Positions 22,776-31,717 of a DNA stretch of 64,000 nt are shown in pieces. The stretch lies in NCBI RefSeq assembly GCF_008369915.1, contig NZ_VSRN01000001.1:2848501-2912500 (forward strand). Reading direction: 5' to 3'. This DNA comes from Dyadobacter sp. UC 10. GTDB lineage: Bacteria > Bacteroidota > Bacteroidia > Cytophagales > Spirosomataceae. The notes beneath the pieces were generated by a model. It did not search any database. It was not told the origin of the DNA and worked only from the letters and a program-made list of their open reading frames with translations. Both the position numbers and the translations under genes were made by a program. Each line of letters begins with the position of its first letter. Position 1 is the stretch's first letter.

Positions 22776-24239
22776 ATGAGAAAATTTGTACAAATCTGTT
22801 TGGTTGGAGGGAGTGTGTTATCATTGCTGGGGTTAGTTCCTGCCGACAAAAAGTGGGAGAAGCCATTTAAGCGAATTGACAACGAAGTAAGGAAGCACAG
22901 CAAAGCTTATGTCACTCTTGAGAACGCTACCAAGACAATTGGTCACAGGCTGACGGGTAGCGCCAATGGCGAGAAGGCTGAAGAATATGCCTTCAATCTC
23001 CTCAAAAGCTACGGATTTACAGATGTCAAGTATCAGCCCTTTGAAGTGGAGGCCTGGATGCGGGATACCGTTACGTTGTCTATCGCCCCTTCAAGCAGCG
23101 ACAATTTCAGAGAAGTACCTGTTGTTTCTCTCGCTCATTCCCCTGAGGAATCAAATCTACAGGGAGAGATCGTCGACGTTGGAAACGGGCTTGAAGAAGA
23201 TTTTGAAAATGTAAAGGACAGGATAAAAGGGAAAGTAGCGCTTGCCAACATCAATCTGGTAGGGATAACAGGCAAAAAAAACCTTCACCGATCGGAAAAA
23301 ACAGCTTTGGCAATTAAGTATGGAGCAAGTGGCGTCATTATGGTTAATGGCGCACCCGGAAAAATTCTGCTGACCGGAACCGCCTCTGTTACCGGTGCCA
23401 TTATCTCAATTCCTGCTGTCTGCATTTCAAATGAAAGCGGTTTCGAAGTCCGTAAATGGTTAAAGGAAGAGGGGCCATTGGAAGCGCACATTGGAATGCA
23501 CAATACTTCAAAGGCAATTAAGGCAAGAAATGTGATTGCGACATTGAAGGGAAAGTCCGACGAAAAAATAATAATAGGAGGCCATTTAGACTCCTGGGAC
23601 CTGGCGACGGGCGCTATTGATAATGGCATCGGATCTTTTGCGGTAATGGATATTGCACGGACTTTTAAAGCGCTTAAAGTTAAACCCGAGAAAACAATCC
23701 AATTTGTGCTTTTTATGGGTGAGGAACAGGGATTACTCGGCTCCAAACATTTTGTAGGCGAATTGAAAAAGTCGGGAGGTATTGAGAAGGTGAGCTACAT
23801 GATGAACCTGGACATGACAAATGACCCCCGCGGCGTGAATGCTTTCGGAAGAAGCGAGATGAATGACTTTTTTGCCAATGTGGGAAACGCGATCCATCAG
23901 GTTGATGGCAACTTCAAAAATGAGGTATTAAACCGTGCAGGTTTGCATAGTGATCATCAGCCCTTCATGCTCGAAGGAGTTCCGATTGCGGGGCTTTCCG
24001 GACATTTAGAGCCGAACGTTTTACAATGTTACCATGCAGACTGTGACAATTTTAGTCTTGTTAACAGGGAGCAGTTGGAATCAACAGTGCGTATCGCTTC
24101 TATGTATTTATATGCACTGTCCGGCACTGACCATCTTGCAGTTAAAAAGTTGTCAGATCAGAAAACCCGTGATTTCCTGATTTCTCAGGGCTTGAAGGAA
24201 GAATTGGTGATTGGCCAGGAATGGCGCTGGGAACCATAA
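22776..24239 (+). CDS. Exported M28-family metallopeptidase with PA domain
   Basis: 487 residues. Signal peptide (MRKFVQICLVGGSVLSLLGL), a protease-associated domain inserted at about 125-235 (VALANINLVGITGKKN, GASGVIMVNGAPG), then the di-zinc peptidase core. The core shows GGHLDSWD (His270, Asp272), GAIDNGIG (Asp282), FMGEEQGLLGS (Glu316-317), NLDMTND and the late LQCYHADCDNF. This is the layout of carboxypeptidase Q-like/aminopeptidase enzymes, which remove single residues from peptides in the periplasm or outside. The stop is ten bases before ispE, so the two may be co-transcribed despite unrelated roles. Confidence 0.93.
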   Translation: MRKFVQICLVGGSVLSLLGLVPADKKWEKPFKRIDNEVRKHSKAYVTLENATKTIGHRLTGSANGEKAEEYAFNLLKSYGFTDVKYQPFEVEAWMRDTVTLSIAPSSSDNFREVPVVSLAHSPEESNLQGEIVDVGNGLEEDFENVKDRIKGKVALANINLVGITGKKNLHRSEKTALAIKYGASGVIMVNGAPGKILLTGTASVTGAIISIPAVCISNESGFEVRKWLKEEGPLEAHIGMHNTSKAIKARNVIATLKGKSDEKIIIGGHLDSWDLATGAIDNGIGSFAVMDIARTFKALKVKPEKTIQFVLFMGEEQGLLGSKHFVGELKKSGGIEKVSYMMNLDMTNDPRGVNAFGRSEMNDFFANVGNAIHQVDGNFKNEVLNRAGLHSDHQPFMLEGVPIAGLSGHLEPNVLQCYHADCDNFSLVNREQLESTVRIASMYLYALSGTDHLAVKKLSDQKTRDFLISQGLKEELVIGQEWRWEP

Positions 24240-24249
24240 ACAGAATAGA

Positions 24250-25059
24250 ATGCTCGTTTTTCCAAATGCCAAAATTAATATCGGCCTGCATATCGTTGAA
24301 AAACGGCCGGATGGATTTCATAATATCGAGTCTTGTTTTTATCCGGTTGGCTGGAAAGATGCATTGGAGATAACTGAGGCGGATCAATTCTCAATTGAGT
24401 TCGACGGTATTGCGATTCCGGGCAACCAAAGCGATAATATATGCGTAAAGGCTTATGAATTGGTTAGCAGGGAATATCCATTGCCACCCGTTAAAATCCA
24501 CCTACTTAAAACAATACCGATAGGAGCTGGGCTGGGAGGCGGATCAGCTGATGCTGCTTTTACCATTAAAGCATTAAATTATTTATTTAAACTGGGAATA
24601 TCTTTCGAAAAACAGCTTTCCTATGCACGTAGATTAGGCAGTGACTGTGCTTTTTTCATTCTCAACCGCCCTACCTACTGCTTTGGAAAAGGTGACCAGT
24701 TTGAAAGTATCGATGTCGTGTTGAGAGAAAAATGGATAGTTCTGGTAAACCCAGGCATTCATATATCAACTATTGAAGCTTATGCCGGTGTTGAGCCAAA
24801 GCCTGGGGAGTCGGATCTGAGGAATTTATTAAAACTCCCGGTTGCCCAATGGAAAGGAAAAGTAAAGAATGATTTTGAAGCAACACTATTCGCAAAGTAT
24901 CCTCTTTTAGAAGAGATAAAGGAAGAGCTTTATGAACAGGGTGCTTTATATGCATCCATGAGCGGGTCTGGCTCCACTATTTTTGGGATTTTTGATCAGG
25001 AGCAAGATCTAACAGAAGTTTTCAGAGAATTTAGAGTGTGGCAGGGTATTTTGTCCTGA
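24250..25059 (+). CDS. ispE: 4-diphosphocytidyl-2-C-methyl-D-erythritol kinase
   Basis: GHMP kinase of the non-mevalonate isoprenoid pathway; phosphorylates CDP-ME at the 2-hydroxyl. 269 residues from the ATG at 24250 (the frame extends upstream into the preceding gene, but MLVFPNAKINIGLHI is the family start). The ATP-binding GHMP motif PIGAGLGGGSADAAF is at about 90-104. The substrate residues Lys8 and Asn10 in NAKIN and the C-terminal ASMSGSGSTIFGIF glycine loop are visible. Short for the family but complete. It starts ten bases after the M28 peptidase stop. Confidence 0.97.
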   Translation: MLVFPNAKINIGLHIVEKRPDGFHNIESCFYPVGWKDALEITEADQFSIEFDGIAIPGNQSDNICVKAYELVSREYPLPPVKIHLLKTIPIGAGLGGGSADAAFTIKALNYLFKLGISFEKQLSYARRLGSDCAFFILNRPTYCFGKGDQFESIDVVLREKWIVLVNPGIHISTIEAYAGVEPKPGESDLRNLLKLPVAQWKGKVKNDFEATLFAKYPLLEEIKEELYEQGALYASMSGSGSTIFGIFDQEQDLTEVFREFRVWQGILS

Positions 25060-25138
25060 ATTATTACGATGCAGCTATGCACCATCAAAGTTATCGATCG
25101 TTATATTGAGCACTACACAACTATAAAAACAGAGCGCA

Positions 25139-25750
25139 ATGAGTCCAAAGCCAACCACCAAATTAAGGGAAAGCCCCTTCACCAAGCGGCGTGAACCGCT
25201 CGGGTTCATGCTTTGGCTAGGGGTAGCTGGCAGCTCGTTACTTTTTACTTCGATCTTCATTATCTTCTTCGTAAGCCTGCATAGGGATATCAGCCACCTC
25301 GATTCACTTCCCGATATGTTTTGGCTGAGCACCCTGGTAATCCTGTTTAGCAGTATCACGCTACATGAAGCCAATCTGGCTTTTGCGAACGAACGTTTTT
25401 TACATTACCGCGTATTTTTGGGCGCGACAATGCTTCTGGGCCTGATGTTCATGGCCTTACAGGTTGGAGGCTGGATGGAAATGGTCAACTCGCAGATATT
25501 CAGCAACGTCAGCACATCGAAAGGGTTTATCTATTTACTGACAGGCCTGCATCTTGTACATATGGTGGCGGGCGTAGTATACCTGATCTATCTTTTCAGG
25601 AAAGCAATGAAGAACCGGAGCTATGTTGATTCTTTTGTTTATAGTGTTAACCCTCCCAACCGGCTTAGAATCAAGCTTTTTACCCGCTACTGGCATTTTA
25701 TCGGGGCACTTTGGCTGGTTGTTTTTGTGGTATTGATCCTGCTTTATTAA
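25139..25750 (+). CDS. Heme-copper oxidase subunit III-like membrane protein (orphan)
   Basis: 203 residues with five hydrophobic helices. HEANLAFANERFLHYRVFLGATMLLGLMFMALQVGGW and the final LFTRYWHFIGALWLVVFVVLILL are typical of cytochrome c oxidase subunit III (family PF00510). Subunit III stabilises the catalytic subunit and helps proton uptake but has no redox centre. No subunit I, II or IV gene is near: the neighbours are ispE and a divergent-fold MFS exporter. The start ATG 25139 gives a cytoplasmic basic N-terminus (TTKLRESPFTKRREPLGF). It may serve an oxidase encoded elsewhere. Its stop abuts the convergent MFS gene. Confidence 0.88.
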   Translation: MSPKPTTKLRESPFTKRREPLGFMLWLGVAGSSLLFTSIFIIFFVSLHRDISHLDSLPDMFWLSTLVILFSSITLHEANLAFANERFLHYRVFLGATMLLGLMFMALQVGGWMEMVNSQIFSNVSTSKGFIYLLTGLHLVHMVAGVVYLIYLFRKAMKNRSYVDSFVYSVNPPNRLRIKLFTRYWHFIGALWLVVFVVLILLY

Positions 25751-26962
25751 TCAGAAATTCTTTTTCAGGCTGTTTCTTGCGAGAACAGTACTTACTATCG
25801 TCAGCACAGCTGCTGCGAGCATTGGTGCGCCCGGGAAATAGACAGGGGCTCGCGGCCCGGTAAACGTTGAAAACAGATTTGTCATCAGAGGCGGCCCGAT
25901 GATGGATGTCAGGCTTTGGAGGCTCGTTAAGGCGCCCTGAATTTCACCTTGCTCATTAGGAGCAACCTGTGTTGATATAATTCCCTGCAAAGAAGGCCCG
26001 GCTATACTGCCAAGAATGTATGGAACCATAAAAATATACATCATCCAGCCTTCCGTCGCGAAACCATACAGCATAAAACCCACTGCATATAAGAGCAGCC
26101 CGACATATACGCCTCTCTTTTGTCCAAGTTTGGGCAACACAAGCCGTATAAGATAGCCCTGGACAAATGCACTCAGTATTCCTACCGCGCCGAGCGAATA
26201 GCCGATTTGTGCCTCACTCCAACTGAATTTCTCAATCACATAAAAAGACCAGTTGCTTTGGACGGCATGAAGAGCAACATAAACCAGTCCCAATGAAAGG
26301 ATCAGGCCATATATTACCGGATAACGTTTCAGGTTTTTTAGTGAGCCGATTGGATTTGCTCTTGACCATTCAAATTTCCGCCTGTTTTCAGCTTTGAGGG
26401 ATTCAGGTAATATAAAATAGCCGTAGAGCCAGTTCAAAAGTGAAAAGCAGGCCGCGGCCATAAACGGAACCCTCGTCCCGAATTGTCCCAGCAAACCTCC
26501 GACGACAGGCCCAATGATAAAACCCAGTCCAAAAGCGGCTCCCAGCAGCCCGAAATTTTGTGCCCGCTTCTCGGGAGTACTAATATCCGCAATGTAGGCA
26601 GCGCCGGTGGTGAAACTTGCGCCCATGATCCCTGCGATTATGCGTCCAACATATAACCAGGCCAGCGTAGGCGCGAAAGCGAGGAATATATAATCGATCC
26701 CAAAACCAAATAGGGAGGCCAGCAAAACGGGCCGCCGGCCGAACTGATCACTGATGCCGCCTATGATCGGAGCGCAGACAAATTGCATAGCGGCGTATGC
26801 AAACAGCAGCCAGCCTCCGTCTTTGGCTGCATCACTGATATTATCTCCTGTAAGTTCACTGATCAGTTTCGGCATAACAGGGATAATAATTCCCAGGCCT
26901 ATTACATCGATTAACAGCGTCACGAAAATGAATCCAAGTGCTGGCGAGCGGTTTGTTGCCAT
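25751..26962 (-). CDS. MFS drug/proton antiporter of the TetA-like (TCR/Tet) group
   Basis: 403 residues, twelve predicted membrane helices. The opening [23 protein letters not shown] and the motif A loop [14 protein letters not shown] between helices 2 and 3 are typical of TetA-like exporters, as are the motif C-type [19 protein letters not shown] and [21 protein letters not shown]. It probably exports a small hydrophobic compound in exchange for protons; tetracycline itself cannot be claimed. Adjacent TATTTTTG (26980-26987) could be its -7 box. It faces the AraC-type regulator gene, 101 bases away, which is a candidate controller. Confidence 0.92.
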   Translation of the reverse strand: MATNRSPALGFIFVTLLIDVIGLGIIIPVMPKLISELTGDNISDAAKDGGWLLFAYAAMQFVCAPIIGGISDQFGRRPVLLASLFGFGIDYIFLAFAPTLAWLYVGRIIAGIMGASFTTGAAYIADISTPEKRAQNFGLLGAAFGLGFIIGPVVGGLLGQFGTRVPFMAAACFSLLNWLYGYFILPESLKAENRRKFEWSRANPIGSLKNLKRYPVIYGLILSLGLVYVALHAVQSNWSFYVIEKFSWSEAQIGYSLGAVGILSAFVQGYLIRLVLPKLGQKRGVYVGLLLYAVGFMLYGFATEGWMMYIFMVPYILGSIAGPSLQGIISTQVAPNEQGEIQGALTSLQSLTSIIGPPLMTNLFSTFTGPRAPVYFPGAPMLAAAVLTIVSTVLARNSLKKNF

Positions 26963-26979
26963 GTGGTTAAAATTTGGTC

Positions 26980-26987
26980 CAAAAATA
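26980..26987 (-). promoter_or_regulatory. -7 promoter box for the MFS exporter
   Basis: TATTTTTG on the minus strand 17 bases before the MFS ATG fits TAnnTTTG; a TTG lies 17 bases further upstream, slightly short of ideal spacing. Confidence 0.4.
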
Positions 26988-27038
26988 CCTTAAAATTCTC
27001 GTGACAAGTTGTGGGGAATACATACATTCCGGATTTTG

Positions 27039-27046
27039 TATATTTG
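27039..27046 (+). promoter_or_regulatory. -7 promoter box for the AraC-type regulator
   Basis: TATATTTG fits TAnnTTTG and lies 17 bases before the ATG at 27064. No good -33 element is visible. Confidence 0.4.
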
Positions 27047-27063
27047 ATAACCAACAAGCATTT

Positions 27064-28230
27064 ATGACCCCGGTAATACAATCGCTACGTATCGATCTGT
27101 TTTCAGTGTTTATGCTGCTGGGCTGGGTCCAGGGATTTATTCTCGCATATTTTTTTCTTTCACACTTCACGAAAAACCGGCTTCCCAATCTTTTTCTCGG
27201 AATTTTGATCCTCGGTATGTCACTGGTAATTTGTGACGTCTGGCTGGGCTATACCAATCTCATGTTTCATTTGATCTGGTTGAACGATGCGACCGAACCG
27301 GTCAATTTACTGCTGGCCCCGATGGCTTATTTGTATATTAAAGCATCCGTAACAAACCGTACAGAGAAGGTAACCTGGCTTCATTTCCTTCCGTTCGTTA
27401 TCTATTTTCTTTATATGTGCGTACTGGTTTATCCCCAAAGTAATGCATATAAATACCATACTTACATTGATTCATTTCATCCGGAGCTGCCCAAAATGCC
27501 TTACACATACTATGGAAAGAGATGGATGTTCTTTTTGAAAGGGCATATTAACGATTTCACTTTCGTGAGTCTGGTAGCCTATAATTTTGCCACTTTTATC
27601 TTTCTGAAACGGGCTTTCCAGGCAAAAGGCCTTCCGCTATTTACAAGAGAAAAAAACGCACTATCGTGGTACCGGGATTTGTACTTACAGCTTTTGGTAC
27701 TGGTATTGACTTTTATCCTGGTCCGGACCACATTTCCGCACGATCTCGGCGACCATATTATCGCAGCCTTTATAGTCCTGATCATTTATGTTACCGGTTT
27801 CTCCGTACTCAGGAAATCATTGTTTTTTCAGGAAAACAATGTCCGGTCTCCTAAAAAATATGAGAAATCGTCTCTTACAGAAGAAATTCAATCCAACACA
27901 CTTAAAAAGCTGGAAGATATTATGCTCACTGAAAAGCCTTTTCTGGACGCAGGTTTTTCATTGCCGATGCTGGCAAAAAAGTTAGGTATTTCGACCCACC
28001 ATTTGTCACAAATACTAAATGAAGAGCTCGGCCAGAATTTTTTCGATTTCCTGGCAGGTTATCGCATCAGGGAAGCGCAGCTGTTATTAAAAAGCGAGGA
28101 CAGCCATTTTATTAAAATCGAAGAGATCGGGCAGATGGTCGGCTATAATTCAAAGTCTTCATTTAATACAGCATTTCGGCGAATAACAGGAAAAACTCCA
28201 TCAGAATACAAGAAATCGGCTTTAAAGTGA
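27064..28230 (+). CDS. Membrane-anchored AraC-family transcriptional regulator
   Basis: 388 residues from the ATG at 27064 (a longer frame from 26974 would start on TTG and cross the promoter box). Residues about 10-250 contain roughly seven hydrophobic helices (LFSVFMLLGWVQGFILAYFF, FLGILILGMSLVICDVWLGY). The C-terminal 100 residues are an AraC DNA-binding domain with two helix-turn-helix units: LPMLAKKLGISTHHLSQILN and IEEIGQMVGYNSKSSFNTAFRRITGKTPSEYKK. The architecture is common in Bacteroidota and suggests a signal sensed in the membrane. The target is unknown; the divergent MFS exporter is the obvious candidate. Confidence 0.93.
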   Translation: MTPVIQSLRIDLFSVFMLLGWVQGFILAYFFLSHFTKNRLPNLFLGILILGMSLVICDVWLGYTNLMFHLIWLNDATEPVNLLLAPMAYLYIKASVTNRTEKVTWLHFLPFVIYFLYMCVLVYPQSNAYKYHTYIDSFHPELPKMPYTYYGKRWMFFLKGHINDFTFVSLVAYNFATFIFLKRAFQAKGLPLFTREKNALSWYRDLYLQLLVLVLTFILVRTTFPHDLGDHIIAAFIVLIIYVTGFSVLRKSLFFQENNVRSPKKYEKSSLTEEIQSNTLKKLEDIMLTEKPFLDAGFSLPMLAKKLGISTHHLSQILNEELGQNFFDFLAGYRIREAQLLLKSEDSHFIKIEEIGQMVGYNSKSSFNTAFRRITGKTPSEYKKSALK

Positions 28231-28338
28231 CCCCGGCGGCTGTTCGTTTTTATCGGGAAGAACGCCTGCCTGATAAGAACAATCTATTTTTGGCTGATGT
28301 GAAAATAGTTTTGAAGCATCATTTCAAACTTAAATACA

Positions 28339-29535
28339 ATGGAAAAAAAGTTTGGTCCTGCTTTGAATCCGCCGCTTGGTCGTCGGTATGACCTGGATTG
28401 GTTAAGGGTAATTGCATTTATTATCCTGATATTCTATCACGTTGGAATGTTTTTCAATTATTGGGGGTGGCATATTAAAAACAACGAACAAAGTAACCTC
28501 ATACAAGTTCCGATGTATTTCACCGGGCGTTGGAGAATGTCGCTACTTTTTATGATCTCCGGAGCAGGTGTTTATTTTGCATTAGGGAGTCGCAGCCCGG
28601 GATCTTTTTTAAGGGAGCGCTTCGTCCGGATATTCATTCCGTTGCTGTTCGGAATGCTGGTAATCGTTCCGCCGCAAATCTATCTCGAAAGGCTTACCCA
28701 GGGGGAGACCTATTCCTATGCTGAATTTTACCGATCGGTTTTCGAGTTTCAGCCTTATCCGAAAGGAAGTTTCAGCTGGCACCACCTCTGGTACCTGGTC
28801 TATATATTCTTCTATTCGCTGGCCGGCTTACCGCTGTTGCTTTTCATTCGCCGGAATATTCGTATGACCAGCAAGTGGGCGGTTTTTTTCCAAAAGCCAC
28901 TTGCATTGATACTTATCCCGGTTGCCTGGCACGTGGGTGGAAGCGCGCTGCTGGGGCATCGTTTTCCAACTACCAACGACCTCATTCACGACTGGAACCA
29001 GCATTTCCACTACTTTACACTCTTTGTCAGCGGATTTGTTCTCTGTACTCAGCCCGCTTTTTGGGAAATATTAAAAAAACAAAGAAGGCTGCTGCTGATA
29101 GTGTGGCTGGTTCTTCTGCCGGTCGTTTACTATTACTATTTTTCAGAACGAGAGGTGACAGGCCTGGAAAACATATTTAATGACCTCGTCAAAAGTACAA
29201 TGACATGGTGCATCCTGCTCTCATTTTTTGGTTACGCTTATGTGTACCTCCAATTCACAAATCGTTTTTTGAGATACGCCAATGAGGCTGTTTATCCTTT
29301 TTACATTCTGCATCAAACCGTTATAATTTGTCTTGCTTACCCACTGATCAATTTACCGCTTCATTTCTGGCTGAAATTCGGCTATCTGTGCGTGGGAACG
29401 TTTGGGGTTTGTCTGGTTCTATATGAGTTTGTGATCAGGCGGGTCAGTATTCTCGGTTTGCTTTTTGGATTAAAGCCTAAAAAACGCCGTAAAGTGGAAG
29501 ATCAGGGAATACCGGCTATTTCTTCAGAATCTTGA
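28339..29535 (+). CDS. Membrane acyltransferase (acyltransferase-3 family)
   Basis: 398 residues, about ten hydrophobic helices. The N-terminal RRYDLDWLRVIAFIILIFYHVGMFF has the catalytic-type His34 and the DxLR motif of acyltransferase-3 proteins, and RERFVRIFIPLLFGM follows as usual. Overall similar to MdoC/OpgC-like glucan-modifying and OafA-like enzymes that transfer acyl groups to surface sugars. No sugar-synthesis genes lie near, so the acceptor is unknown. The gene's 3' end overlaps the convergent OmpA-family gene by 20 bases. Confidence 0.88.
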   Translation: MEKKFGPALNPPLGRRYDLDWLRVIAFIILIFYHVGMFFNYWGWHIKNNEQSNLIQVPMYFTGRWRMSLLFMISGAGVYFALGSRSPGSFLRERFVRIFIPLLFGMLVIVPPQIYLERLTQGETYSYAEFYRSVFEFQPYPKGSFSWHHLWYLVYIFFYSLAGLPLLLFIRRNIRMTSKWAVFFQKPLALILIPVAWHVGGSALLGHRFPTTNDLIHDWNQHFHYFTLFVSGFVLCTQPAFWEILKKQRRLLLIVWLVLLPVVYYYYFSEREVTGLENIFNDLVKSTMTWCILLSFFGYAYVYLQFTNRFLRYANEAVYPFYILHQTVIICLAYPLINLPLHFWLKFGYLCVGTFGVCLVLYEFVIRRVSILGLLFGLKPKKRRKVEDQGIPAISSES

Positions 29536-31093
29536 ATTCCACGCGCCTATTAAGCTGCTGGCCTTCTGGAGTATCGTTTTTGGCGACTGGAACAGTTTCG
29601 CCATAACCTTTACTTGCTACGCGATCCGGCTCAATGCCTTTTCCGATCAGGTATTCCCTGACCGTATCCGCTCGATTCTGGGAAAGCTCAAGGTTAAAAG
29701 CGGCACTACCAGTATTATCCGTGTGGCCACCAAGCTCGATCGCCAGCGTCTTATTTTCAGCCATGGAAATAGCGATGCGGTCGAGTTCAGGAAAGGACTC
29801 CCTGTTAAGTGTCGCTTTGCCTGTCGCGAAGAAAATGTTATTGAGACGCACAATCTGACCTTCTTCAATCGGGATCAGTTTCAAGGATTTGTTGGCGATT
29901 TCTCTAAAATTCTTTCCCTGTCCGCCCGTAGAATCAGTCAGGTCTACATTTTCTCCTTCTGCAATGAAATTGGGTGCAACTGCTCGCATACTGTATTTCT
30001 GGCCATAAGGAAGTACAATTTTGTATTCCCCCGTAGTTGGATTGGTAGTTGCAGTACCTACCTCTTCCCCGTCTGCCAGGTTTTCATAAACAATAGTGGC
30101 TTCCACAGGCTTACCTGTTTTTGAATCGATTACTTTTCCGGTGATCATCACAACCGGATCGGCTGCAGGGATGTTCGCGACCGGGGCCTCAGCAGTATCT
30201 CCCGGAGTTACTTTCGGTCGAAGGTCAAACCGCACTACGTCGCCTTTGCCTTCTGTGTCTTTAAACGATACCATATAGGCAAAATCGCCCAGCGCAGAGA
30301 TCGTATAGTAGGCATCGTATCCATCCGTATTGATTGCCGCACCCAGATTGACAGGCCGGCTCCATCGTTTCCAGGATTTGTCAATGCGTTTACTGTAATA
30401 AATATCATTACTTCCCTGCCCGCCTTTCCGGTCGCTTGAAAAATAGAGTGTCACGCCGTCCGGAGCGAGAAAGGGTGTTGTTTCTGTAAATTCATCCGTA
30501 TTGATCTCAGGCCCCAGATCCATCGGCTTGGTCCATGTGCCGTTTTTCTGCTTAAAACTGACGTACATATTGTCGACCTTGCTATTCTTCTTCTCGCTGA
30601 ATGACATAACCAGCACTTTGCCGTCGGTGGAAAGATAACCGCAGTCAAACTGGCCCTTGCTCATCTTCGTATAGTTCGGAATCTCAATTTTATTAGGTGC
30701 AGACCACCCTCTCGCCGTTTTTTTACTGGTTGAAAATCCACGGGTTTCGTACACGCCGTTTTTATATGATCCTTTGATTAACAGGGTATTGCCGTCTGGT
30801 GTAATGCTGTAAAGTGAGTTGTAATCCTCCTTGTTGAGCGGCGGCGGCAGTCTCCGAGCCTGAGTCCATTTATCGCTTTTCAATTCAGAATACCAGATAT
30901 CCTGACTGCCTTTTTGCCCATGCGTATTCTGCGGGTGACTAACCCTCGAGAAATAGATCGTCTTTCCGTCAGGCGCAATAATGGGACTGATTTCATTGTA
31001 CTCCGTATTTACGGTTTTCCCAAGATTTTCCAGTTGCCCGTAAGAACAAAGGGAAATGGACCAAATAAAAAGCAGGAGTATTAAAAAACGCAT
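29516..31093 (-). CDS. OmpA-family protein with WD40-like (PD40) propeller
   Basis: 525 residues: signal peptide (MRFLILLLFIWSISLCSYGQ), PD40 beta-propeller repeats (about 25-285: ISPIIAPDGKTIYFSR, PFLAPDGVTLYFSSDRKGGQGSNDIYYS), a carboxypeptidase-regulatory-like beta domain (about 310-385: GKVIDSKTGKPVEATIVYEN), and an OmpA C-terminal peptidoglycan-binding domain (about 415-525: ELGGHTDNTGSAAFNLELSQ, GYGETVPVAKN). A typical Bacteroidota envelope protein tethering the outer membrane to the cell wall. It is the last gene of an mpl-LOG-ompA run read leftwards, 16 bases after the LOG gene, and overlaps the convergent acyltransferase gene. Confidence 0.94.
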   Translation of the reverse strand: MRFLILLLFIWSISLCSYGQLENLGKTVNTEYNEISPIIAPDGKTIYFSRVSHPQNTHGQKGSQDIWYSELKSDKWTQARRLPPPLNKEDYNSLYSITPDGNTLLIKGSYKNGVYETRGFSTSKKTARGWSAPNKIEIPNYTKMSKGQFDCGYLSTDGKVLVMSFSEKKNSKVDNMYVSFKQKNGTWTKPMDLGPEINTDEFTETTPFLAPDGVTLYFSSDRKGGQGSNDIYYSKRIDKSWKRWSRPVNLGAAINTDGYDAYYTISALGDFAYMVSFKDTEGKGDVVRFDLRPKVTPGDTAEAPVANIPAADPVVMITGKVIDSKTGKPVEATIVYENLADGEEVGTATTNPTTGEYKIVLPYGQKYSMRAVAPNFIAEGENVDLTDSTGGQGKNFREIANKSLKLIPIEEGQIVRLNNIFFATGKATLNRESFPELDRIAISMAENKTLAIELGGHTDNTGSAAFNLELSQNRADTVREYLIGKGIEPDRVASKGYGETVPVAKNDTPEGQQLNRRVEFKILKK

Positions 31094-31109
31094 CTTTCGG
31101 GAGAGGTAA

Positions 31110-31706
31110 CTAATTGTTATCTACGTATAACGAGCGATCCAGGGGCTTATTTTCCGGATTTTGCTGTCTGAATATCTCCATTTTTTCCAAAAGCTCCGCA
31201 GGATCATTTGCAACTACCAATAACTGGTGATTTAACGGGTGGAGAAACCCTTCTTCAATCATTTTTTCTAGTTGGAGCAGCAACAGATCATAGTATCCAT
31301 TCACATTCAAAAGCCCGACAGGCCCGTGAAAGATCCGTAGCTGTGCCCAGGTTAGTATCTCAAACAATTCATCAAACGTTCCATACCCGCCAGGCATTGC
31401 AATTACGCCATCGGAAAGTGAGACCATTTTGGCTTTGCGTTCATGCATCGTGTCCACGAAATGCAACTCTGACAATGTCTTATGCGCATTTTCCAGTTTT
31501 GCCAGAAAATTAGGAATGATTCCGGTAACAAATCCCTCGTGGTCCATCGCCCCGTCAGCCACGCGCCCCATCAGGCCCATGTTACCTCCTCCGTAAATCA
31601 GCTTGATATTCCTTTTCGCCAGCTGCTTGCCTAGTTCATATGCAGTTTCGGCATAGACAGGCTTTTTGCCGGGATTAGAACCGCAGTAAACGACAATTGA
31701 GTGCAT
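31110..31706 (-). CDS. LOG-family nucleotide 5'-monophosphate phosphoribohydrolase
   Basis: 198-residue Rossmann-fold protein (TIGR00730 group). The active-site signature PGGYGTFDELFE is at 105-116 and the upstream GGGNMGLMGRVAD at about 40-52 binds phosphate. Related plant and bacterial enzymes release the base from cytokinin riboside 5'-monophosphate; many bacterial members also cleave AMP. The cellular role here is unknown. It lies 11 bases after mpl and 16 before the OmpA gene, in the same direction, so it is in an operon with envelope genes. Confidence 0.95.
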   Translation of the reverse strand: MHSIVVYCGSNPGKKPVYAETAYELGKQLAKRNIKLIYGGGNMGLMGRVADGAMDHEGFVTGIIPNFLAKLENAHKTLSELHFVDTMHERKAKMVSLSDGVIAMPGGYGTFDELFEILTWAQLRIFHGPVGLLNVNGYYDLLLLQLEKMIEEGFLHPLNHQLLVVANDPAELLEKMEIFRQQNPENKPLDRSLYVDNN

Positions 31707-31717
31707 GAATGAAGTTG

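Noticed and set aside
25139..26962. Tetracycline-resistance gene call for the MFS exporter
   Set aside because: General TCR/Tet-group motifs are seen, but the group has many functions; resistance cannot be concluded.
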